Shown here one piece after another: positions 57,409 to 64,000 of a stretch of 64,000 bases of DNA. Under the pieces are notes generated by a model, which saw nothing but the letters and a program-made list of their open reading frames with translations, searched no databases and had not been told where the DNA came from. The stretch spans positions 288,492 through 352,491 of the forward strand of contig JAUXOK010000027.1 of the NCBI GenBank assembly GCA_030682255.1. Direction: 5' to 3'. Each line of letters begins with the position of its first letter. Positions within the stretch are counted from its first letter, which is position 1. The position numbers and the translations under genes are program-made. Source of the DNA: Bacteroidota bacterium (GTDB lineage Bacteria > Bacteroidota > Bacteroidia > NS11-12g > UBA955).

Positions 57409-60071
57409 ATTTCAGCTCCATTTTTTTTATCGTCTACAACGTAGAACAACATCCCATTAAACTCAAATAAATTCATGGGTGGCAATGTGTTTTCAATAGA
57501 ATATGTACCTTCTAACATCGAGGTGCTAGACGATTTACCATTTGTTTTCCATAATTCGGGATTATTTTCGCCATTGGCAGCTTTAAAATAAAGAATGTTT
57601 TTAGCAATTGTTAATTCCGTAATAAACGCATGCGCCCTACCCTTTTTTATGTCGTTCAACAAATCTGTGCCTTTTGCTGTACCATCGCTCACCCATAATT
57701 CGTTACCATAATCAACATCCTCTGCAATAAAATAGAGTGCATTATTGAATGCAATTAAGTTTTTGGGAGAACTACTTTCACCACCTGCAAAAATATCTTT
57801 TACCATTTTGGTACCATCCGCTGTTCCATCACTTATCCAAAGTTCTGTTCCTTGTTTGCCATTATTAGCTGTAAAAAACAAGCGTTGACCCACCACCGTT
57901 AAATCTTCCGGATTAGAATCTTCCTCTCCCGGATGAATATCTTTCACAAAAACAGTTCCTGCTGCTGTGCCATCTGTTTTCCATAATTCATCTCCATGAT
58001 TTTCTGAAGTGGCTGCAAAAAACATTTCATTTCCCATCACTGCAAAATGTGCAGGTGTAGCATTATTGGCACCGTGCCAAATGTCTTTCACCATCACAGT
58101 GCCCAAAACTGTGCCATCGGTTTTCCATAATTCGGAACCCTCATTGTAGGTGGTAGCATTAAAAAATACAATATCTTTAAATACGATGAAATATGATGGA
58201 TCGGATGCTTTATCGCCTTTATTAATATCTTTAAGAAACTTAGCCTCTTTTTGTTTAACATCGAAACTCCATAGCTCGTTGCCATGTTGTATGGTATATA
58301 AATTAAAAAACAACTTGCCTTTGTGAGCAATAATCGAAATGGGATAAAATTGTTGTATATCCTTTTTTGCTTTACTTTTTCTCTCTGAAACTATCGCTTC
58401 TCCAATCTCAATAGTTTGTAGCATTTGCGTACCATTTACACTCCCATCGCTTTGCCAAAACTCATATTTCTTAAAATTCCTTTTAAAAAAATACAATTTA
58501 CCATCCAATGCAGCGATCCCGTCTATCATATCATCCTCAGATAAAAAGAAAGATTTTAAAAACTGAGTGTTTCTCTCTGTGCCATCACTGATCCAAAGCT
58601 CTGCTCTACCTGATTCGGGCGATGTGAAGAAGGTGAATTTTTGCCCTATTTTGGTAAATCCATAAGGATATGAACCCAAACCCTTTTTGTTGATGTTTTT
58701 TATTAAATTAATTTGATTGATATTCAATTGATAATTAAAAAACTCCACACCATTGATGCCATCATCTGCAGCCATCCAAATCTTATTTTGCCAATAAAAT
58801 ATATGCTGAACCGAAGCACGAAAAGCATTTTTATGTTTAATGGGTACTGCAATCTGTTTCATGGTTTTGCAATCTATTTTTAGTAACCCATTTTCTTGTA
58901 TAGAAACCGCTTGTTTGATAAACAATGTATTTTGCATCAATGCGATCCTCTGTTCATCTTCATTGATTTTAAAGGTTCCGATTTGTTCCAAGGTATTGGA
59001 GGATTTTTTATACTGCAAAATTTGGTGGTTGCCAGAGGTTTTGTTTATATCTGTGACACTCAAATATAAATATTCTCCATCTGCCGCATATTGAATATCT
59101 AACAAACTATTTTGCATGGCGCTGAGTTTTCCAACAGCTTTGGTACCCATAAACGTGCCATCTGTTTGCCAAAACTCAGTTTCATTTTTCAGATTATTGA
59201 TGGTAAAAAACACTTGGTTGCCGTGGTTCATCAAATGATTGGGTATAGAGTTTTTATTTCCTGGAATGATGTCTTTCAACATTTGAGTGTTATTCGTTTC
59301 GGGATTGTGTAACCACAACTCCAAATCGGAAAAAATCAATTGATTTTGTATGCCTGCAAGACCTATAAAACCCTGCTTGGCTTTGTTCTCTGTTGTCTTT
59401 ATAAACGTAATTTCATTGTTTTTTTTAGATAAACTCCAATAAGCAATATTACCATCAATTTCGCCAACAAGGTATAAATAATTACTCCTATCCACCAAGC
59501 TAGTTATCTTTATTTTTTTATCAGATTGTTGTATTTTAGCAATCGAAACAGTACCAGATTCTGTACCATCAGATGTCCAAACTTGGCTATACAAACCTCC
59601 CTCGTTAATTACAAAATACAATTTTTGATTAAAAGATATTAGACAAGTGGGCTGAGAACTGCTTTTGCCTTTATTGATGTCTTTTACCAACACAGTGCCC
59701 AAATCTGTGCCATTAGATTTCCATAACTCATAGCCGTGTTTTTCGTCATTGGCAGTAAAAAACAAGGTCCCATTAACATCCGTCAACTCCTTGGGAAAAG
59801 ACCTGAAATGCTCAAATCCAATGTTTTTAACCATCAAAGTACCTTGTTCAGTGCCATCCGTTTTCCAGAGTTCTTCACCGTTGATGCCATCATCTGCCAC
59901 AAAAAATAGCACGTTACCGCTCGGGGTATGTCCATATTGATTGGAGGAAGCATTATTTGGGTTGCAATCTTTGAAAAATTGAGGTGATTGGGCAAGCAAT
60001 ACATTCCCTAAAAAAATGACTACAAGCCCCAAACTGGCATTCATCAAACGGGTGAGATAAAAAGCAAACAT
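57393..60071 (-). CDS. ELWxxDGT-repeat surface protein
   Basis: An 892-aa secreted protein with a signal peptide (LGLVVIFLGNVLLAQ) followed by about a dozen ELWxxDGT-type repeats, some degenerate, for example ELWKTDGTEQGT, QVWTSDGTESGT, ELWISDGTERNT, ELWKTDGTAAGT and ELWVSDGTAKGT, spread over the whole length in a propeller-like pattern with VKDI and LFFTA strands between. No T9SS sorting domain is visible; it ends GAEIWVVK. Function unknown; such repeats are found in large exported proteins of several phyla. Overlaps the GT-C-like gene by 16 bp at its 3' end. Confidence 0.85.
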   Translation of the reverse strand: MFAFYLTRLMNASLGLVVIFLGNVLLAQSPQFFKDCNPNNASSNQYGHTPSGNVLFFVADDGINGEELWKTDGTEQGTLMVKNIGFEHFRSFPKELTDVNGTLFFTANDEKHGYELWKSNGTDLGTVLVKDINKGKSSSQPTCLISFNQKLYFVINEGGLYSQVWTSDGTESGTVSIAKIQQSDKKIKITSLVDRSNYLYLVGEIDGNIAYWSLSKKNNEITFIKTTENKAKQGFIGLAGIQNQLIFSDLELWLHNPETNNTQMLKDIIPGNKNSIPNHLMNHGNQVFFTINNLKNETEFWQTDGTFMGTKAVGKLSAMQNSLLDIQYAADGEYLYLSVTDINKTSGNHQILQYKKSSNTLEQIGTFKINEDEQRIALMQNTLFIKQAVSIQENGLLKIDCKTMKQIAVPIKHKNAFRASVQHIFYWQNKIWMAADDGINGVEFFNYQLNINQINLIKNINKKGLGSYPYGFTKIGQKFTFFTSPESGRAELWISDGTERNTQFLKSFFLSEDDMIDGIAALDGKLYFFKRNFKKYEFWQSDGSVNGTQMLQTIEIGEAIVSERKSKAKKDIQQFYPISIIAHKGKLFFNLYTIQHGNELWSFDVKQKEAKFLKDINKGDKASDPSYFIVFKDIVFFNATTYNEGSELWKTDGTVLGTVMVKDIWHGANNATPAHFAVMGNEMFFAATSENHGDELWKTDGTAAGTVFVKDIHPGEEDSNPEDLTVVGQRLFFTANNGKQGTELWISDGTADGTKMVKDIFAGGESSSPKNLIAFNNALYFIAEDVDYGNELWVSDGTAKGTDLLNDIKKGRAHAFITELTIAKNILYFKAANGENNPELWKTNGKSSSTSMLEGTYSIENTLPPMNLFEFNGMLFYVVDDKKNGAEIWVVK

Positions 60072-60526
60072 GAATTAGAAAGCAATAATAGTGAAAATTT
60101 TGCTAATGTTTCCCGCATGATAAATGCTGGCGGTTAATTGTTAAAGGTATAATGTTTAATTTTTTAATGGTTTCCAATAATTGAATGCGAAAGGTTTTAA
60201 CTTCTAATTCAGAGAATTCAGTACTAAATTCTTACTTCTAATTTCAAACTTTTTATGTCTAACTTCTTTTAGATGCAATTGGTTTGACATAAAATTTAAT
60301 AGCTTAGTTTTGAGCTTTAAAACAAAGACCTGTGATAACATAGGCAAAGCACACAAACACTAGCAAGATGCGAGTGATTATATGAAGTTAATGATTCTTT
60401 ATAAAAAACTATGATTGTAAAATCAACAACTACACAATTCAATGTTTATTAGTCTATGTTGAATTTCTCTATCTATTAATGAGTAAAAAATAAAAACGGT
60501 ATAATTAAAAATAATTAATTTCAAAA
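60072..60526. other. 455-bp region with no recognisable gene
   Basis: A/T-rich DNA between the ELWxxDGT gene and a small membrane gene. It contains short near-repeats of AACTTCTAATT around 60200-60260 and a weak AGAATT/AATTCT inversion, but no convincing coding frame, RNA gene or terminator. Confidence 0.5.
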
Positions 60527-60739
60527 TCACCTTTTTTTTATTGGAGCAAGAAGTATGTAGAATATCCAAGCAAACCATGATATAAACAAAACTGCTAATA
60601 TCCACGCCAGCTTTTCGCTACCTGATGTTTTACGAGAACTACCGATAATTAATATAGGTAATAACCAAATAAAACCAATAATTGCTAATATTATTAATGC
60701 AGGAATAACTGAATTGTTATTATAATTTATAACTTCCAT
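60527..60739 (-). CDS. Small membrane protein, PLDc_N-like
   Basis: A 70-aa protein with two hydrophobic helices (ALIILAIIGFIWLLPILIIG and LAWILAVLFISWFAWIFYIL) around a short polar turn (SSRKTSGSEK) and a basic end (APIKKR). The second helix with its K-W pattern resembles the phospholipase D N-terminal (PLDc_N) small-protein family, which has no established function alone; superinfection-immunity-type proteins look similar. Monocistronic. A TTTG and a TTAATTCG before the start resemble a weak promoter. Confidence 0.6.
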   Translation of the reverse strand: MEVINYNNNSVIPALIILAIIGFIWLLPILIIGSSRKTSGSEKLAWILAVLFISWFAWIFYILLAPIKKR

Positions 60740-60951
60740 CGAATTAAGTAATTAGATTATTGTACTCACAAACCAACTAAAAATTTATTGCTTTACCAAA
60801 TAATTATTTTATCCAATTTATTAACTCGAATTTTCTATATAATTTAAAATGAAGCTATTGATAGGCTATAAAACAAAACTAGAATTAACAATTTATTGAT
60901 AGCAAGTAAACTTTTATCAAGAAGAACACTTAAAACATAAAAAACAAGTAC

Positions 60952-60981
60952 AAAAAAAATGCTTTGCAATTGCAAAGCATT
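60952..60981 (-). terminator. Rho-independent terminator of the 42-aa gene
   Basis: A perfect 24-base palindrome (60958-60981, arms AATGCTTTGCAA and TTGCAAAGCATT) followed on the minus strand by eight T (complement of 60952-60959). It lies 25 bases after the stop of the small minus-strand frame at 61006-61134. Confidence 0.75.
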
Positions 60982-61005
60982 ACTAAAATTTATAAGATGA
61001 TTACT

Positions 61006-61134
61006 TTAAACTAGTACGCTAGAAGCTGCTATAAATAAAATCGAAATAACTAAAAATAGTTTAAGTGAATTATTGATTATTTGAGTTTCATTAAATCCAA
61101 ATAATGCTGGGTGAAATGTAAATATTCTTTTCAT
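61006..61134 (-). CDS. 42-aa single-helix membrane peptide
   Basis: A 42-codon ATG-to-TAA frame: polar start MKRIFTFHPALFGFNETQ, then a hydrophobic C-terminal helix (LKLFLVISILFIAASSVLV). It has its own -7 element (61154-61161, 19 bases before the ATG) and a strong terminator 25 bases after the stop, so a short transcript of about 200 bases is predicted. No homolog is recognised. It could be a small membrane regulator, a type I toxin-like peptide or a leader of a regulatory RNA; the sequence alone does not decide. Confidence 0.6.
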   Translation of the reverse strand: MKRIFTFHPALFGFNETQIINNSLKLFLVISILFIAASSVLV

Positions 61135-61153
61135 ATAATTGTTTAATCTTATG

Positions 61154-61161
61154 CAAAGATA
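61154..61161 (-). promoter_or_regulatory. Predicted -7 element of the 42-aa gene (TATCTTTG)
   Basis: Exact TAnnTTTG match on the minus strand 19 bases before the ATG at 61134; no clear -33 TTG at the right distance. Confidence 0.5.
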
Positions 61162-61303
61162 GTAGTTACATACTAATTTTAATAATAAATTTTATTTTTT
61201 TTCTAAATTTTATGATATAATGATACTATTTTTAAAATCTTAACTTATTATTTGGTAGATAATGAAACACTTGCTGTGATTTAAATACGAAATAAAGTAG
61301 TAA

Positions 61304-62917
61304 TTATTTTGCTATAACAAAGATTTTGCTGCTGTTTGTTTGTCCATTATTTAATGAAATCCAATATATTCCTGCAGATAGATTTTGTACATCTATGTAA
61401 TGTCTTTTGCTAACCCATGTATTTAATAAAGGTAATTTTTCTGAATAAACAACTTTACCATCTAAATTAATTATTGAAATTGATACTGAATTTTGATTTG
61501 ATGCAAGATATTCAATCTCAATACCCTTATGAATTGGATTTGGAAATAATTTTAATATTTCAATCTTATTTTGTGACTTCAACCCACATTCATCATTTAA
61601 AACAGATAAACTTTTTTCGATATTCAATATCCCATTGGTTGAAGAATATTTGATTGAATCATTTTGTGGCATTAAATCAACCCCTTTTAAAATAGCATTT
61701 TTGATAGTTAAAGCAGTCTGTTTAGGAAGTCTTTTAATGTTGTCTGAAAAATTTAAACAATCATTGCAATAGAGAAGTGCAATAGCTGCACTTATTTGAG
61801 GTGCAGAAGCTGAAGTTCCATTAAAAAATCCATACTGATTATTTGAAATAGTTGTGAAAACATTAATTCCTGGCGCACCTATATCAACAGAAATTGATCC
61901 AAATCCTGATGTTGAAACAATATTATTGTCTAAATCACTTGCTAATACAGTTATTAAAAATGGGCTTTTGCAGGTAGTTGGCATATCCCCAAATTGATCT
62001 ACATCAATATGATTATTGGTTACTGATGTTGAACTTAAAATTCCAACTTCTCCCATGGCATCAAACATTGATCCCCAAATTGGCTGGTCTTTACAAAAAA
62101 TATAAGAAATTCCTAATGAGGCATTACTTACTACAATGAGTGCCCCTTTTTTACCATTTGATGAGTTAAATAATTTTCTTTGATTGATGATATAGGTATA
62201 TGCTTCAATGATTTCACTCACTTTATTTACCGAACAAAGCAACATCTTAACACGCCAATTTATACCAGTAATACCTATATCATTGTTACCTTCTGCACCA
62301 ATAATTCCTGCAACTGAGGTACCATGATTATCTAATACGTGTTTATTTGAATTGTTTTTAAAATTCCAACCATTGATATCATCTATGTAACCATTTAAAT
62401 CGTTATCAATCTGATCATTGGGGATTTCACCATTGTTTCGCCAAATATTATTTTTTAAATCTAAATGATTGACATCAAAACCTGCATCAAGTATGGCAAC
62501 CACTATCGTGTCTCCATTAGCAGTTAAAGAACCTGTAGACTTATTCCAAACTGATTGGCAATTTATCTGACTTAAATTCCATTGTTTGTTATAATGATAA
62601 TCGTTTGGATTATTTCTAAACTCAACCTTTTCATCATATTGGATATTTGATATACCTTTCGAGTTTTTAATGATATCAAATACATCCTTTTTTAAACTTG
62701 ATTTTATATCTAATATTTCAAGTAAATAAATATTTAACTCTTTGTTTAATGCTTTTACTTGAACGATGTTAATGATTTCTTTTATCTCATTAGTCCATTT
62801 TTCAATAGTAACATCTTTTTCTATTTGTACTATGAAAGAAAATGTATTTTGACCGATTAAATTTGCACTAATACAAAAGACATAAATAAAAAAATATGTT
62901 TTAACGCTGTATTTCAT
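61304..62917 (-). CDS. Secreted S8 serine protease with T9SS sorting domain (second)
   Basis: A 537-aa subtilase: signal peptide (MKYSVKTYFFIYVFCISANL), a propeptide-like region to about 100, and a catalytic domain with Asp144 (VVAILDAGFDVNH), His198 (DNHGTSVAG), the oxyanion Asn in VVSNASLG, and Ser369 (FNGTSASAPQISAA). The DNDLNGYIDDINGWNF segment after the Asp is typical of secreted subtilases that bind calcium. A type A sorting domain closes the protein (KLFPNPIHKGIEIEYLA, LSAGIYWISL). His-Ser spacing is normal, unlike the first subtilase. The ATG at 62917 is preferred to a TTG six bases upstream. It follows a -7 element. Confidence 0.92.
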   Translation of the reverse strand: MKYSVKTYFFIYVFCISANLIGQNTFSFIVQIEKDVTIEKWTNEIKEIINIVQVKALNKELNIYLLEILDIKSSLKKDVFDIIKNSKGISNIQYDEKVEFRNNPNDYHYNKQWNLSQINCQSVWNKSTGSLTANGDTIVVAILDAGFDVNHLDLKNNIWRNNGEIPNDQIDNDLNGYIDDINGWNFKNNSNKHVLDNHGTSVAGIIGAEGNNDIGITGINWRVKMLLCSVNKVSEIIEAYTYIINQRKLFNSSNGKKGALIVVSNASLGISYIFCKDQPIWGSMFDAMGEVGILSSTSVTNNHIDVDQFGDMPTTCKSPFLITVLASDLDNNIVSTSGFGSISVDIGAPGINVFTTISNNQYGFFNGTSASAPQISAAIALLYCNDCLNFSDNIKRLPKQTALTIKNAILKGVDLMPQNDSIKYSSTNGILNIEKSLSVLNDECGLKSQNKIEILKLFPNPIHKGIEIEYLASNQNSVSISIINLDGKVVYSEKLPLLNTWVSKRHYIDVQNLSAGIYWISLNNGQTNSSKIFVIAK

Positions 62918-62945
62918 TCTCAAAAAAGCATCTTTGGTTTAAATG

Positions 62946-62953
62946 CAAATCTA
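62946..62953 (-). promoter_or_regulatory. Predicted -7 element of the second subtilase (TAGATTTG)
   Basis: Exact TAnnTTTG match on the minus strand, 28 bases before the ATG at 62917. Confidence 0.45.
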
Positions 62954-62995
62954 CATAAAATTTAAATGTAATTGTTTAAATACAAAAGTCCATTT

Positions 62996-63030
62996 AAAAA
63001 AAAGAGCTACCATTTTAATGGTAGCTCTTT
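62996..63030 (-). terminator. Rho-independent terminator of the truncated T9SS gene
   Basis: Perfect 14-bp inverted repeat, AAAGAGCTACCATT (63001-63014) and AATGGTAGCTCTTT (63017-63030), with a two-base loop and an eight-T tract on the minus strand. It is a strong terminator for the gene ending at 63096 and separates it from the subtilase. Confidence 0.78.
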
Positions 63031-63054
63031 AAGAAATAATGTTTGATTAATTTT

Positions 63055-63104
63055 AGTTTTGTTTTGTGTTTTAAATTTAAGTTTTGTTTTGTGTTTTAAA
63101 TTTT
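63055..63104. repeat. 25-bp tandem duplication over a stop codon
   Basis: Two copies of a 25-base unit (63055-63079 and 63080-63104) differing only at the last base. The second copy contains the stop codon of the minus-strand T9SS gene (63096-63098). Confidence 0.7.
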
Positions 63105-63863
63105 AGTAAATTTTTTAATGGCTATAACTCCAAATTCGTTTGAAACTTTTACAACATAAATTCCTTTATCTAAAGTGTTAACATCAAAAGATATTTGACT
63201 TGAATTGGCATCCAAAATATCGTTTGAAGAGATAACTTTTCCTTGTAAATCTTGAACAGTGATAGTATAATTTTCTAAAACTATATCTTTAAAACTGATA
63301 TTCACAATGCTATTAGACGGATTTGGATATAAAGACACATTTTGATTTGTAGCATTTAACAATGTATTGATATATGTAGATTGACTCCATTGAAAATCTC
63401 CAGATTGGTCTACTAATTTCAATTTGTAAATATTTAATCCTGAATTGGCATTGTTGTGGGTAAAAGTATATTGTTTCAAGTTATAAGATGCATTTTTTGT
63501 ATAAACTTTTCCTGCAAATTCATATTCACTGCCATTGTTTGATACATATATTTCATAATGGCTAAAGTTTGTTTCTTCTGTTACATCCCAATTTAATTCG
63601 ATGTTATTGTTTTTAGCTAATGAAGTGAAGTTTACGATTTTTACTGGAAGAGCAACAAAGATGTTACATGGATTAGTACCAATTAATAATGCCGGACCAA
63701 CAATGGCTTGATTACCTACACAACATTTTGTACCCCATACGCAAACTACATTAGTACCATTTGAAAAATTAAAACTGTTAGAATTTGGGATTTCAATGGC
63801 AGTACCTTGGCTGTTATTATTACCATTAACAATACTTGAACCAGTATTTACGTTTATTTCGGA
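63096..63863 (-). pseudogene. C-terminal part of a T9SS surface protein, cut by an insertion sequence
   Basis: Open minus-strand frame of 255 codons with no start of its own. It reads through a Gly/Asn-rich segment with Cys (SFNFSNGTNVVCVWGTKCC), then the Bacteroidota module LPVKIVNFTSLAKNNNIELN with NFSHYEIYVSNNGSEYEF, and a type A sorting domain (VSLYPNPSNSIVNISF, LDKGIYVVKV, IKKFTKI). An in-frame ATG/TTG near 63479 exists but the coding frame clearly continues upstream. It meets a TGA at 63864-63866, where the sequence changes to an insertion-sequence end, so the rest of the protein lies beyond the element, outside the window. Confidence 0.75.
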
Positions 63864-64000
63864 TCAAGTCCAAAACTTGTGGGGTAATAGAAATTATTAA
63901 GATATTTGCATTTTAATAATGCACGAATCATTACACATTATATTAAACTTGGTTTTACCAGAGGGCGTACAATCTTTTTTTGAATTAAAGAATCATAGAT
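63861..64000 (+). mobile_element. Left end of an insertion sequence (ISAon1/ISL3-like)
   Basis: From about 63861 (GGATCAAGTCC...) the sequence is unrelated to the surface protein and leads into a transposase-like start. The other end and any target duplication lie outside the window, so exact ends cannot be given. Confidence 0.55.
63919..64000 (+). CDS. Transposase N-terminus, partial
   Basis: First 27 codons of a plus-strand frame starting at the ATG 63919 and running off the window. The segment LPEGVQSFFELKNHR recalls the N-terminal region of ISAon1-family transposases of Bacteroidota, which begin with a LP-[DE]-G-hydrophobic-xx-[FY]-F pattern; this is recognition from a very short stretch. 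Its position immediately after a break in a surface-protein gene supports it. Confidence 0.5.
   Translation, partial: MHESLHIILNLVLPEGVQSFFELKNHR

Noticed and set aside
60423..60605. 60-codon minus-strand frame
   Set aside because: Overlaps the better 70-aa membrane gene in another frame and has a low-complexity, irregular composition.
1..64000. tRNA, rRNA or CRISPR array
   Set aside because: Read for T-loop GGTTCGAATCC-type motifs, G/C-rich blocks and regularly spaced repeats; none was found. Weak or divergent tRNAs cannot be excluded without a covariance search.
1..64000. Prophage or integrative element
   Set aside because: No integrase, terminase, capsid or conjugation gene was seen; the only mobile DNA is the insertion-sequence end at the right edge.

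Overview
The window is A+T-rich DNA from a member of the Bacteroidota; I cannot fix the order. The phylum rests on several type IX secretion (T9SS) C-terminal sorting domains, many SGII-type lipoproteins, repeated TAnnTTTG (-7) promoter elements with few Shine-Dalgarno sequences, a YYY-type sensor kinase paired with a LytTR regulator, and a Bacteroidota-type coaX / outer-membrane protein / TPR / lptC cluster. Most of it is ordinary chromosome: no rRNA, tRNA, CRISPR array or prophage was seen. One insertion sequence begins at the far right edge.

Layout. 0.2-6.4 kb: a T9SS subtilase, a STAS-like protein, a lytic-transglycosylase-like protein that has lost its catalytic residues, an SLC13 transporter and a DUF1684 lipoprotein. 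6.4-12.3 kb: a NUDIX hydrolase back-to-back with pyrE, acetyl-CoA synthetase, a lipoprotein, and chrA with a partner. 12.3-15.1 kb: a MORN-repeat protein and a thiol-redox cluster (rhodanese-thioredoxin lipoprotein, thioredoxin, small protein) plus ybaB. 15.1-21.5 kb: an ECF sigma factor overlapping a protein that joins one membrane helix to an outer-membrane-type barrel, which in turn overlaps a large T9SS surface protein; a TPR protein lies upstream. 21.6-26.9 kb: anmK, trxB, a MazG-like protein, gatB and lipoproteins. 27.0-30.5 kb: rpsP-rimM-trmD, then an exonuclease and a pseudouridine synthase. 30.5-34.2 kb: a LytTR two-component pair. 34.3-37.2 kb: EVE protein, pyrR, pyrB and asparaginase II. 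37.3-39.1 kb: dnaX, split between two frames at a run of ten A. 39.1-43.4 kb: a DEAD helicase and a small signalling operon (104-aa protein, membrane protein, HisKA_3 kinase, NarL regulator) preceded by repeated 10-mers. 43.4-48.9 kb: rsfS back-to-back with birA-coaX-OMP-TPR-lptC. 48.9-54.1 kb: a glycosyltransferase and a flippase-like protein back-to-back with ruvC, then M23 peptidase, ribF and truB. 54.0-64 kb: mostly surface proteins, including a T9SS protein, an ELWxxDGT-repeat protein, a second T9SS subtilase and a T9SS protein cut by the insertion sequence. A 42-aa membrane peptide gene with its own promoter and terminator sits at 61.0 kb.

How the parts connect. Cell-envelope and secretion functions dominate. 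Pyrimidine synthesis is split between pyrE and the pyrR-pyrB-asparaginase operon. Translation and tRNA modification genes (rpsP, rimM, trmD, truB, rsfS, gatB) are spread through the window. Most promising for follow-up are the frameshifted dnaX, the 42-aa gene, the ECF sigma / trans-envelope / T9SS operon, the degenerate transglycosylase, the repeats before the signalling operon, and the many -7 elements placed almost on the start codon, which point to leaderless or very short-leader mRNAs.
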